A stretch of 20,480 nt of DNA. Origin: Ophiostoma sp. CBS 140.51 (lineage: Eukaryota > Ascomycota > Sordariomycetes > Ophiostomatales > Ophiostomataceae). Positions within the stretch are counted from its first letter, which is position 1. The number at the start of each line of letters is the position of its first letter. Under the pieces are notes generated by a model, which worked only from the letters and a program-made list of their open reading frames with translations, ran no database searches and was not told the DNA's origin. Shown one piece after another: positions 1-8,885 of the stretch. Location of the stretch: the NCBI GenBank assembly GCA_029298735.1, contig JANSLP010000461.1, positions 1-20,480 on the forward strand. The letters run 5' to 3'. The position numbers and the translations under genes are program-made.

Positions 1-3000
1 CTCTACTCCTTCGAACTCGGTCAGCTCAACTCCGTCGTCCTCTGCTAGCTTGTCGCCATCTTCTGTTTCGATTTTAGTCCAGTTCTAAGCCATTGGAAAA
101 GCACACATAAACTATCAAAAAGTCAAAGGAAATTATGAAGACTCTCAAGCACTCCATCACATAAAATACAGACACATAAAGTAAGAGTCATCATTATAAT
201 CGTATCACGATATGCCAAGAACATTCATCGTCCCGCTCAATCGGGCAGACCACCTTAGTTTTCGAGGAACCCACGCGCCACGTCAGGGTCAACGTTCTTG
301 TACTCCGTACCTTTTATCTCGGTTTCCAGATCGCCGATTTCGTATCAGAGATAAAGCTGTTTCCCTGTCTGTGGAGAGTGCTGTCTGCCCCTCGATCCAG
401 GATCCAGGACAGTCGTAGACATGTGAAAGTCAGGACCGTCAAGACCAAGAGGCAAAGCGCCAATTCAAGATACCGCCACCCAATGAGTGGCCAGCGTTGA
501 ATTGGTGGTGTTCTGCCACTGGTGGCGTCCGTCATTTTCAAGGGACAGACAGATTCATAGACAGAGACAGAGCAAGCTTGCCACCGACAACGGACGTGTT
601 TGCCATTGGCATGGAACGCAAACCATTCATGATCGCATGACCGCATGGCCGAGATAGTCTACGAGAGCCTACGATGCTGCGGGTACAGCCTTTCAAAACG
701 GTGGGTTTGTAAATAGATCAAAACGGAGGCCCATCTGGTTTCTGGTTCTTGGCCAGGTCACGGGAAGAAGAAAAAAAGTGACGGGAAGCCGCCCATCTTG
801 CGTTTCCGACATGCCTGGACTGGCACTCTTTTACTCTCCCATTGTGGAGACTTCGCCCTTTTGCCTCGCTCGCCAATCCTCCGATGGGCAGTGGTGGGGG
901 GAGAGAAAAGAAAGAAACCGCGGGCTGGCGACGATGGATGGGTCTCTGACTGTTTTTTTGCGGTCCGCGGTCGTCCTCGTCCCTTTGACTTGGGGAGAAT
1001 TCAACTTTTTCCTGCCAGCCTCGGTTCTTTGCGGTCCAATCAGTTCACCTCCTCTCATTGGGGTAAAACCACAGGCCCAATGCCGGCCCCTCTTTTTTTC
1101 TCGACCACTGCAATGTGTGTCAACGATGGTAATGGCTCCGGCTTCTCTAACCCCACCAGCTTGGAATCTCCAATGGCTTCAACGCGAAAACACCCGTGCC
1201 TGCCCCATTTTTGGGCCTTTCTGATTGTCTGGGGAAAGCGGCTGCGACTTTGCAGCCAGAGAGTGAGAGAGTCTAACCTTGAATATGACCGTTTTCTTGA
1301 CCACTTTCCCCTGTTCCTTTTCCTCTTTTTCTGTTCTCCCTTGACTGGTTGATCGGTTCTTTTCTTCTTAGCAGTTATTTGGACCCTGGGATTGCACCTA
1401 CAAAGCACAGCTGCTCGCAGCAAACTCGTAATTCCTTCGTTTCTCCGTCGCACAAAGGGTTGTTCAACGACAATGCCCTGTAGGGCCTGTATTTACAGCG
1501 TTCTTCCCCCACAGTGGAAATTCTCCACCAAAAAAGAAGAGTTGCAATCACAAGCTCGGCTGCCAGCTCGGTTAAGTCAAAACTTTGGCAAGTCGCGTCA
1601 ACCATTCTCGTCTCGTCTCTTCGCCCTGGTCAATTGAATGCCGCAGAGAAGTCAGGCGTGCCATCTTTAATTGAAACTGAGTGCCGTATTTTGTATCTCA
1701 TAATGCATTTCTTCAGCAAAAACGTCACTGTCACAAGCTTTTGATATCGACAACTGGATACCGTTTTGTTTCTTGTATCCTGTCTCTACCTCGTCTCACC
1801 TGATTCATGTCCTTGGTAGTTATCAATCTGCTGTTCCGTTTTGTCTTGTTCTCTAGATCTTGTCCTTTGATGACTGGAACGGTCTCAAGATGTCCAATTT
1901 GTTCGTGTGGCGTCGTCACGTGTGAATCGCGCCTTCTCAATGCGGCCTTGTCCCTTTGGCAGCTCTTTCCTCAGTTGTATTTGTGTACTTCTATACTTAA
2001 TTACAACGTCCTCTGTCACAAGCTTTTTCTTTGTCTTTGTCTTGATAACCAGCAACGCTCTTGTTTCTCGTCGCGACTCCCATATCTTGACCTTTCGTCT
2101 ATCATCACGTCATTGCCTTTTACGTGCATATTTTTCGGCACGTTTTGCACCGCCGATGTTCAAGTAGCAATATCTTGCAGCTAAAAGGAACGCGAACATA
2201 AACATGCTAAAATGCGGATGCGGCTATGACCTGCGTTTTGTTGCGTGTAAGTCGCTTCCGCGCCTGCAGCTGGACCTGTCTGTCCAGTTGGCTGTTAAAG
2301 CTCCGCTGCACCGAGCGCCCGGCTTTTGGTCCCGGCACCAGGGAAGCAAAAAGGCCCAAAATGGTCACCCAAAAAGAAAATTTCCAGGTCCAGGTCCAAC
2401 TTCAGGCCCAGACTTGTAATGCGACCCAACGATTATTGGTTTATTCGTTCATTCGATTTGCAGATACTTCCGTTCTTGCTTCTGTGCGTCATCCAACATC
2501 TTCTGTAGTTCAGTACCGCCGTTGTCACTTCTAACAGTCACGACAGGTACATCCAGCTGTCAATTGTATTCCACCTGTAAACCAACAAGCCAGAATGGCC
2601 ACCGTTTATGCCCCTGTAGCTTTATATCTCACCCGGTCCCGCTCGATGCTTCCGATGACCCTCGCGTCTAGAACTCTGGCATTCTCCGTGCTGTGTCCAC
2701 CGTCACCGGAAGACGGAAACATGACCTAAAAGCCAGGCAAAATGACAGCACCTCCGTTCGCGAGCCTGCTCTGCCCCAGTTTTCATATTCCTTCCGTTTC
2801 CCCTGGGCTGCCAACGAGAGCACACAATTCAAACTTTGTACACGAAAAAAAAGAACGAATGACCTCGACCCCGAAACTAGTCCGGGCACGCGCTCTGCCT
2901 TGAAATCTCCATGCCTTCTGTGGACTGTGGTGGTGGCCCTTCTTTCTTTTCCGCTGCCGTCACTAAGGACCGCTCTAGTGCCGTTTTGTCTCTTTTGTAC

Positions 3001-3400
3001 TTTTCCCCTAAGAAATATATTCGCATTTTGCCTCCTTTCACCTATCGTCGACCTTTTACTCAGCCGATCTACTCCGTGCAGCCGCGGACCGGCCACCTGG
3101 GAACTTTCTTAAGAGGAGAAATGAGCTCCCCTCTCCCCCCATTTTCACCCATTCCCACTACCCCTTCCTGCCCACTTACACCGTGGGGAACATCCCCATT
3201 GAGGGGAGTCATTCGTGCCTTTTCCCTTTCTGTGCTCCGTTTACAGAGTATGCCGTCAACAATGGCGCTATTGGCCCCTTCACCCATAAACCCACGAGCC
3301 AAGAAAACGCCGCCCCGGCAAGCGTGCGGCGAAACGCGGAGGACAAAACGTGATGATCCAAAAAAGTAAAAGCATGTGTCGGCTTGTTGTAGCTGTAGTC
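1..3400. other. Long intergenic region, no convincing gene
   Basis: About 3.4 kb in which I recognise no protein family, tRNA, rRNA or transposon. Base composition is mixed and not strongly AT-rich, so it does not look like RIP-degraded repeat DNA. Bases 89-200 are A-rich and could be a 3' untranslated region. Bases 1700-2160 and 2900-3180 are T/C-rich on the plus strand and produce several short overlapping ORFs rich in Ser, Leu, Phe and Pro that resemble noise. The first 88 bases stay open in a Ser/Thr/Pro-rich plus-strand frame ending in TAA at 86-88, which might be the end of a gene lying to the left. One minus-strand ORF with a hydrophobic stretch (314-646) is listed separately. Confidence 0.6.
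314..646 (-). CDS. Possible small membrane protein, unrecognised
   Basis: This is a weak candidate that I do not recognise. An ATG-initiated frame of 110 codons contains one clear hydrophobic stretch (LELALCLLVLTVLTFTCL, about residues 61-78), flanked by Trp/Arg-containing segments as in a single-pass membrane protein. The rest is moderately basic with five Cys before the hydrophobic stretch. A second ATG at residue 38 (MTDATSG) would give a 73-residue form. No intron is needed. There is no homology evidence. A 110-codon open frame in 3.4 kb of non-coding DNA can arise by chance, and the stop codon lies next to a recurring 9-mer, so this may be spurious. Confidence 0.18.
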   Translation of the reverse strand: MRSCDHEWFAFHANGKHVRCRWQACSVSVYESVCPLKMTDATSGRTPPIQRWPLIGWRYLELALCLLVLTVLTFTCLRLSWILDRGADSTLHRQGNSFISDTKSAIWKPR

Positions 3401-3529
3401 TGTAAGTGGTGTAGTTGTAGTCACCGTACCGCGTCGAGAGCTCGACTCCCGACGAAGCTATACTAGCTCCTTGCGAATGCTCCCATTTCTCGGTTGTTCC
3501 TTTTCGTGCCTTCGTCTTGGTTTCGTCTT

Positions 3530-3705
3530 TCGTCTTCCGTTTTCTTTTGACTCAGTCTTTTTTATTTTAATTTAGGTCTCCAACGTGGGGAGTAGACTCC
3601 GTTTCTTTTTAGGTCGTGTGTTCGTCTTTTCTTTTTATTTCTTTCCATTCCCCTTCTTTTACTTCTTTTCCCTTCCCCTCCTTTTTTCTCCTTCTCCCCC
3701 AGATC
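3530..3705 (+). promoter_or_regulatory. Pyrimidine-rich promoter tract of SFC1
   Basis: The plus strand is almost continuously C/T from about 3600 to 3702 (blocks of CTTTT, CCCTTCCCC and TTTTTTCTCC) and is T-rich from 3530. Pyrimidine-rich tracts on the sense strand just upstream of the transcription start are typical of well-expressed filamentous-fungal genes, so I infer that transcription of SFC1 starts near or just after this tract. It ends in CTCCCCCAG (3695-3703), which could also serve as the acceptor of a leader intron. A GTAAGT at 3402-3407 is a possible donor, but no good branch point is visible between them. Confidence 0.5.
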
Positions 3706-3717
3706 ATGATTGCATAG
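3706..3717 (+). promoter_or_regulatory. Minimal upstream ORF in SFC1 leader
   Basis: ATG-ATT-GCA-TAG encodes three residues (MIA) immediately after the pyrimidine tract. It belongs to the SFC1 mRNA only if transcription begins at or before 3705. It ends 204 nt before the SFC1 start, so reinitiation would be possible. Confidence 0.3.
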
Positions 3718-3760
3718 CATCACGCATACCTTTTTCTTTCATATACAGCGCCTCACGTCC

Positions 3761-3829
3761 ATGAACTGGTTGTCGTCAAAACCCCATAGGATACGAAAGG
3801 ACGAATTTCGAGAACCGCGGAAGCCCTGA
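3761..3829 (+). promoter_or_regulatory. 22-residue upstream ORF in SFC1 leader
   Basis: This upstream ORF runs from ATG at 3761 to TGA at 3827-3829 and encodes 22 mostly basic residues (starts MNWLSSKPHRI, ends EPRKP). It lies between the pyrimidine tract and the SFC1 start codon, with 92 nt separating its stop from the SFC1 ATG. It does not overlap the main frame. Its presence in the mRNA is inferred from position; an effect on translation is plausible but not shown. Confidence 0.4.
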
Positions 3830-3921
3830 GCCCGTCACACGACCACGACACGACTTACGAGCCTCGTCTCAAACTACTCTCCCACGTCCCCCTCTCCTCT
3901 CAACACACATTCTCTCGCACA

Positions 3922-5058
3922 ATGGCGTCAAAAGACAAGAAGCCGGCATCGGCTGCCATTAACCTGGTTGGTGAGTGAACTTCTATGGTTTTTGTTGTGC
4001 AATTTCTGTGCTCGGCTTAAACGCCGAATACCGGGTCCATTCCCGGGCCACAATTACCGGGATCATACCCGGCGCAATGCCGAGAATACCCCCAATGCTA
4101 GCAGCACAACATAACATCTTTTTTGACATCCTTTGCTAACAAAACCGCAGCTGGTGGTGGTGCCGGTATGATGGAGGCCCTCGTGTGCCACCCCCTCGAT
4201 ACCATCAAGGTCCGCATGCAGCTGTCCCGTCGCGGCAAGGATGCGCCGCGCCGTGGCTTTGTCCGCACCGGCGTTGAGATTGTCAAGCGCGAGACGCCTC
4301 TGGGCCTGTACAAAGGTCTGGGTGCCGTCCTGACGGGTATTGTGCCTAAGATGGCCATCCGTTTCACGTCCTTTGAGTGGTACAAGCAGCTGCTGGCTGG
4401 CCCCGGCAAGAAGCCTGATGGTGGCAAGATTTTCATTGCCGGCCTGGCGGCCGGTGTGACCGAGGCCGTGGCTGTGGTGACGCCCATGGAGGTCATCAAG
4501 ATTCGTCTGCAGGCGCAGCACCACTCGATGGCCGACCCGCTGGACGTGCCCAAGTACCGCAACGCCGCACACGCCCTATACACCGTCGTCAAGGAGGAGG
4601 GTTTCGGTGCTCTGTACCGCGGTGTCTCTCTGACGGCGCTGCGCCAGGGTAGCAACCAGGCCGTCAACTTCACGGCCTACACCTACTTCAAGGATGCCCT
4701 GCGCAAGTGGCAGCCTGAGCTGAACGCCAACGACCCGCTGCCCGGCTACCAGACCACCATCATTGGTCTCGTCTCCGGTGCCATGGGCCCTCTGTCGAAC
4801 GCGCCCATTGACACGATCAAGACCCGCCTGCAAAAGACCCCTGCGCAGCCCGGTGTGAGCGCCTGGAAGCGTGTGTCGCTGATTGCCGCGGACATGTTCA
4901 AGCAGGAGGGCTTCCACGCCTTCTACAAGGGCATTACCCCCCGTGTGATGCGTGTGGCCCCCGGCCAGGCCGTCACCTTCACAGTGTACGAGTACCTGCG
5001 TGACAAGTTGGAGAAGAGCGGCCCGCTATCGCTCAAGGCGGACCAGTACGAGGAGTAG
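3922..5058 (+). CDS. SFC1: Mitochondrial succinate/fumarate carrier (Sfc1/Acr1/AcuL)
   Basis: This is an inner-membrane carrier of the mitochondrial carrier (SLC25) family. In yeast, Sfc1 imports succinate in exchange for fumarate, which supports gluconeogenesis and growth on ethanol or acetate. Two exons (3922-3970 and 4151-5058) join in phase 1 through an alanine codon and give 318 residues, close to yeast Sfc1 (322). All three repeats carry the carrier signature: PLDTIK (31-36), PMEVIK (128-133) and PIDTIK (235-240). Sfc1-like stretches include YKGLGAV, IPKMAIRF-type VPKMAIRF, ALYRGVSLTALRQ and the C-terminal KGITPRVMRVAPGQAVTFTVYEY. The first exon supplies MASKDKKPASAAINLV, which matches the basic start and INL motif of the family. 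The gene converges on twinfilin, 341 bp away. In the family, expression is induced by C2 carbon sources; no specific site was proved here. Confidence 0.95.
3971..4150 (+). other. SFC1 intron, with internal hairpins
   Basis: The intron is 180 nt, with donor GTGAGT, branch point GCTAAC at 4135-4140 and acceptor CAG. It is the longest intron in the window. Its middle is unlike the surrounding T/A-rich intron sequence. CCGGG/CCCGG stems with 6-nt loops occur at 4031-4046 and 4057-4072, and both are enclosed by CTCGGC (4011-4016) pairing with GCCGAG (4079-4084). The splice junctions restore an Ala codon and the conserved carrier frame. Confidence 0.9.
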
Positions 5059-5399
5059 ACAGTCGCCGGTAGGTGCTGTTCTCTTTGTGTTTCTCTGTAT
5101 CTCTTTCTTCTTCCTCCGTTTCAACAAAAAGTATGATCTTGGGCGGGTTTCTTCTGTCTTTTTTCGTCTTATAGACTCTTCATTTCCTTCTTGTCGTCTT
5201 GTCATCTTCTCATTTTACTCGTTTTTCATGTCTGTCTTTTCTTGGTTGCACAATAGCATTTCTGGATTTTCCCTTTTTCTGTATATAAAAGAACGTATAA
5301 AGATCAATTCAAACCAAAACATACCAACTATGAACATGTACTACGCTATCAACCTGTCAACTTGCTATCGTCTTGACTATTATCCTCGACAATGGACGT
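5059..5399. other. Convergent 3' spacer between SFC1 and twinfilin
   Basis: This 341-bp T-rich spacer (on the plus strand) must hold the 3' ends of two convergent transcripts. TATATA at 5282-5287, followed by an A-rich stretch to about 5325, resembles fungal polyadenylation efficiency and positioning elements and is usable from either strand. No gene is seen. Confidence 0.5.
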
Positions 5400-6480
5400 T
5401 TACCGACCCGGACGCTTGGGCCGAGAAAAGGCCTTGCGCGCCTCCACCTGCGGGTGCAGCTCGGCCAGCACACTCGCCTCGGAGACCTCGGACGGCTCCT
5501 CCACCTCAAACTTCTTCTCGAGCGTCAGCCCTGCCTCGCCCGTCGCCACGCCCAGGACAGCCCGCTTCATCAGCGGGTACATCATGCGGAACTTGATGGC
5601 TTTCGTGCCAGGGCTGGCTGGGCACGTGTAGAAGAAGAGCAGCGGGCTCGACTCGGCGCCGCCGTGCGTGTGTGTATAGCGGAAGAAGGTGAAGCGCGGC
5701 TCGGTCGACGAGATGGTACGCACAACATCGTCGACCGTCGACACGCCGCGGCCGTCGGACACGTCGTCGAGCTCGACGATTTCCGTGTCTGGGTTGATCT
5801 TGAGGACCACCAAAGTGCGGCTGCCATCCAAGCTCTTGAGGGCACTCAAGGCCTCGTCGGTCAGGGGCATCTTAAAGTTGCTGCTCAGGTGAATCTCGCG
5901 CGTCGCCGTGCCCCGGCCAGCCTCTTGTTCGGCCCGTTTAACAGCGCCCAGCTCGCGCTCTTCTTCGGTCAGGGGCGCATCCAGCGCCTCGTGCGCATCA
6001 TGCTTCTTGAATCCGGCGCCCGTCAGCTCTTCAGTGGTGGTGGCAAAGATTTGCTTGCGGAAGTGCTCGCTGCCGAGCTCGCGCACGAGAGCCAGCCGTG
6101 TCGAGGCAAAGAGCATCTTTTGGCGGACGGGCGCGGCATCGGGGACGTAGGTGGCGGCGATGAGTTTGGGGCTGGTGTCGTAGCGGCGTAGCAGAATGTA
6201 GAGAGGCTGCTTCTCCTGGAGCTTGGGCACGAGCAGAGAGTCGACGTTGTTGGCGAACGAAACTTCGGAAGCCGAGCCCGACGAAGGGGTCAGCAGCTCG
6301 AGCGGCGTCAGGGCCTCGCCGGTTATGGTGACGAGGAGGCCCAGGTGGCGGTCGGACTCGAGCAGGGTCGTGAACTGGGAGACGAGCTCCTGGGAGGCTG
6401 CACACGGGGAGTTAGCAAAGGAAGCGAATGGTGATTGAGGTTTAGATACTCGAAGACGCACCTGAGATGCCGGACTGCAT
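5400..6480 (-). CDS. TWF1: Twinfilin, actin-monomer-binding protein
   Basis: Twinfilin sequesters ADP-actin monomers, caps or depolymerises filament ends and binds capping protein; in fungi it acts at cortical actin patches. Exon 1 (6462-6480) encodes MQSGIS and joins across a 64-nt intron to exon 2 (5400-6397), giving 338 residues, the usual fungal twinfilin size. Two ADF-homology domains are visible, at roughly residues 4-140 and 175-312. The first contains the family motif VRQKMLFASTRLALVRELG; the second contains KIKFRM-like AIKFRMMYPLMKR. The acidic-then-basic tail ends KAFSRPKRPGR, consistent with the tail that binds capping protein and phosphoinositides. The ATG at 6480 is chosen because MQSGIS(A)SQEL is the conserved start. 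An upstream in-frame start is possible through an extra intron (6558-6622). It is the first of three tandem minus-strand genes. Confidence 0.92.
6398..6461 (-). other. Twinfilin intron after codon 6
   Basis: The intron is 64 nt, with donor GTGCGT, branch point GCTAAC and acceptor GTGCAG on the minus strand. It splits an alanine codon in phase 1 and joins MQSGIS to ASQELVSQF. Confidence 0.9.
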
Positions 6481-7205
6481 GATGGCGGTGGTGGATGGAA
6501 ATGTGTCGTCGGAAGGGTAGGAAAGGGCTGGGCCAGCCAGCGGGTCGGAATCGAGAACTATCAAAGGTCAACGCGAGATTGTCGATGAAGGGATGGGTGG
6601 AAGAAAGAAGATGAGAACGTACGCATGTATTAGGAGGATGACGACGGACGGCCTCAATGGATTCGCTCTTGCCTTGCTGAGACGAAACCCCGCGCAAGGC
6701 TAAAGTGGGCTACTGCGCCCGAGGGTAGCTGGGGTGACGCTGGGAGCTGCTAGAGCTTCCACCAGCCAGGCCCCGAGTAGCGCACTGTAATTCCAGGTGC
6801 CACAGACTACAGCGTATTACAGCGTATCTTATCTCACATCTCACAGCCAACTCACAAAAGTCAACATTCCGAGAATCGAAGAGGAAGTTAACAACAAGGT
6901 GAATACTTTTGTATTATTGTCCCCCAGTACTCCATAATCCATGCTTTTTGTCTAGACATATTGTTCGCCCTCTTTTGGAAGGGAAGAACGAGCAGCAATA
7001 GAGAGAAAAGAAGATAAAAAGAAAAGAAAATGCTTCTTATAGAAAAATAAAAAAAGCCTTTTATAAAAACAACAAGAGACAACGCCGACGCCAAACCGAA
7101 GCAGAAAGACAGAGGCAAATCAAACGACCTTACGGTAAAGATCAGAGAGGATGAGAAAACAGACAGAAATTACCAAAGAAAACAACCGGGACACAGACGG
7201 CACGC
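6481..7205. other. Intergenic: twinfilin promoter and NSA2 3' end
   Basis: These 725 bp lie between twinfilin and NSA2, both on the minus strand. Bases 6481-6660 look like the twinfilin leader (sense strand C/T-rich). Bases 6990-7090 are A-rich on the plus strand, and the AATAAA and TATAAA-like runs near 7045-7065 lie in what should be the NSA2 terminator region or the twinfilin upstream region. No additional gene is seen. Confidence 0.5.
6558..6622 (-). other. Candidate 5' intron of twinfilin
   Basis: This 65-nt segment on the minus strand has a good donor GTACGT, a branch-like GTTGAC and acceptor GATAG, and its size matches the confirmed introns of the neighbours. Its donor follows directly after ATGC. 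Splicing it would fuse that ATG in frame with twinfilin; without splicing the ATG opens a 21-codon upstream ORF ending in TGA at 6561-6563. The call rests on splice-site pattern only. Confidence 0.45.
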
Positions 7206-8111
7206 TTACACAAGCAGCACGCTGTTCACGCAGCCGTCGTTCTCCGGGTTGTTGGTAATCTGCGCCCACCGACCCCAGACCACCTTGCCCGTCGTCGTCG
7301 TCATACCCAGGTCGGACACGTCCACCTCGATAATCGTACCCTTAGTCAATACACCCAGCCGCGTGTACAGGGGGTCCTGCGGGTTCTTCTTGACGCTCAG
7401 AATCGGAAGCAGAACAGTAACGGCCAGGCCAGGGTGCGTGACGTTGGCCTTCTTTTTGCGCAGCGCCATGGGGCGAATAAACCGCTCCAGCTTGACGGGA
7501 CCGCGTGTGAAGTCGGGGCCGACGAAAGTCGGCTTTGTAATCATGCGCTTCCACGCCTTCTTCTTGGTCTTTTGGCCCGTCTTGACTACCGAGAAGATTT
7601 CCTCTTCGGAAATACCGCGCACCTTGGGCAGCGGCACTGCGAAACGTGCAGCCTTCTCGTTGCGCTTGTTCTTGATGGCGGTGCTCAGTGCCTTGGCGTT
7701 GCGCTCGCCTGCACGGTCAAGCAGGTAATGGGGCAGGGCCTCGCCATCCTCGTCGTCGCGGGGCGCGTCGCTCGATTTCACGTTGCGGGCCTCGTGCGCC
7801 TTGATCGTCTTCTTCATCTGGATCTTCTCCTTGCGACGGGCTTCCTGCTGGCGCTTGGCCCGCAGACCGCGCAGGTTCTGGGCATCCTTGGACTTGCGGT
7901 GGCCCTCACGGGCCGTCTTCTTGCGGAGGCGTTCTTCGTGGTCGAGACTGGGGACAAAGGCAACAGTATTAGTTTATCGTCTTTCGCTCGTTTTTTTGTA
8001 TCATCCCATCTCTTTAATCCCATCTCTTTGATCTCATCTCCTCGCCCACTGCTTCACTTACCGGCGACCATGAAGCTTCAGGTGCCTCTCCATGTAATCG
8101 TTCTGCGGCAT
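7206..8111 (-). CDS. NSA2: Ribosome biogenesis protein NSA2 (TINP1 family)
   Basis: NSA2 is a nucleolar assembly factor of pre-60S particles, needed for maturation of the large subunit and processing of 27S pre-rRNA. Exon 1 (8062-8111) encodes MPQNDYMERHLKLHGR and joins in phase 2 to exon 2 (7206-7947), giving 263 residues against 261 in yeast. The start motif MPQN(D/E)YIE-type, followed by HLKLHGRR, is diagnostic and fixes the start. Residues 17-75 are a highly charged Arg/Lys/Glu helix, and MKKTIKAHE is the family hallmark near residue 61. The C-terminal half (about 165-263) contains FTRGPVKLERFIRPMALRKKKANVTHP and ends in an eS8-like beta barrel with KVVWGRWAQITNNPENDGCVNSVLLV; this second long stretch is near-invariant in the family. 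It lies between twinfilin and ACC1, on the same strand but with separate promoters. Confidence 0.96.
7948..8061 (-). other. NSA2 intron
   Basis: The intron is 114 nt, with donor GTAAGT, branch-like AACTAAT and acceptor CCCCAG on the minus strand. It splits an Arg codon (residue 17). It contains a 14-bp tandem repeat and, on the sense strand, GATGAGAT, which resembles the yeast PAC element of ribosome-biogenesis genes; that resemblance may be coincidental. Confidence 0.92.
8003..8044. repeat. 14-bp tandem repeat inside the NSA2 intron
   Basis: There are three 14-bp units on the plus strand: ATCCCATCTCTTTA (8003-8016), ATCCCATCTCTTTG (8017-8030) and a diverged ATCTCATCTCCTCG (8031-8044). Units 1 and 2 differ at one base. 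The array sits in the 5' half of the intron, between donor and branch point, so it can change length without affecting the protein. Confidence 0.75.
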
Positions 8112-8885
8112 CTTGGCGGTTGTTCGAGGGGTTTTTTGCTAAGTGTCTTTTTCTTTGGTCTGATCGTGTCGGTGGCGCGTTAAGCTTTTCGTTTAATCGA
8201 TCTTTCGTTGATGTCAAAGGAAGTAGAGTCAGAAGAAAGTAAACAATCTCGTCCGAAGGGAGATGTCGTTGTGTAGTTGTCGTCGGGTTGTGCACGACGT
8301 TTGGCGGAGGGACAGGCGTCGGCTGGCAAAAAAAAGATTTGAAGAAACTAAACTCAGAGAAAAGTTTATGTGGGGCCCAGCCGACCGTAAAATATCAGCC
8401 AATAAAAACCGCCCCTCCTCCACTATCGAGATAAGATTAGACTCACCGCCAATATCGGATACCAGACTTTGGATAACTAATAATAACAGTTAATGTCAGA
8501 CCAAATTTGACTTATTGTAATTTTGCACCTATCAGAATCACGTGCACCCATCACATCCACGATCACCATCCCTCAAATCTGAAATACAACCTCCAAGCTA
8601 TACACCCTCAATCGCACTCACATTCAATGTCACAGTTAGTTGAAAGGCAGTGTAAGAAATGTAAACTCTATATTTTGATTTTGATTAACGAGATAATGAG
8701 ATAATGAGATAAAGATGCAAGAACAAATAAATATGCAGCGCGAAAACAGTAGAGCTAAGCGAATCGGAGAAATAAAAATGTAAGCAGAAAGCAGCGCCTA
8801 GCCAAAGCAAAACCCATCTAATAACAATAATACAGCACCGAAAAACAAACAACACCTAATTGGGTTTGGCCACTTCTCCCTCTTC
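8112..8885. other. Intergenic: NSA2 promoter and ACC1 3' end
   Basis: This 774-bp AT-rich region carries the upstream part of NSA2 and the 3' end of ACC1. On the minus strand after the ACC1 stop, T-rich DNA with TTATTGTTATTAG and TATTTATTTG stretches fits fungal 3' untranslated sequence. CCAAT-type sequences occur near 8397 and 8446. Four AGATAA motifs (GATA-factor type) lie between 8429 and 8712. No gene is seen. Confidence 0.5.
8690..8713. repeat. Triple GAGATAAT octamer repeat
   Basis: GAGATAAT, GAGATAAT and GAGATAAA follow one another without a gap. Each unit contains AGATAA, the HGATAR core bound by fungal GATA factors. The repeat lies in the ACC1 3' flank and about 580 bp upstream of the NSA2 start. 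It may be simple microsatellite sequence rather than a regulatory array. Confidence 0.7.

Noticed and set aside
1807..2184. 125-codon ATG frame rich in Cys, Leu, Phe and Ser
   Set aside because: The composition follows from T/C-rich DNA, another frame in the same stretch is equally open, and no motif is visible.
2911..3369. 152-codon Pro/Ser-rich ATG frame
   Set aside because: It sits in pyrimidine-rich DNA upstream of SFC1, overlaps other open frames on both strands and has no recognisable domain; most likely promoter sequence.
3402..3702. Possible 301-nt leader intron of SFC1 (GTAAGT to CCCCCAG)
   Set aside because: Donor and acceptor are good, but it lacks a CTAAC-like branch point near the acceptor and is much longer than the other introns here; not listed as a feature.
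5373..6191. 272-codon plus-strand frame
   Set aside because: It is antisense to twinfilin, whose ADF-homology motifs and conserved exon structure explain the region.
7434..8183. 249-codon plus-strand frame
   Set aside because: It is antisense to NSA2 and runs through the NSA2 intron; no domain.
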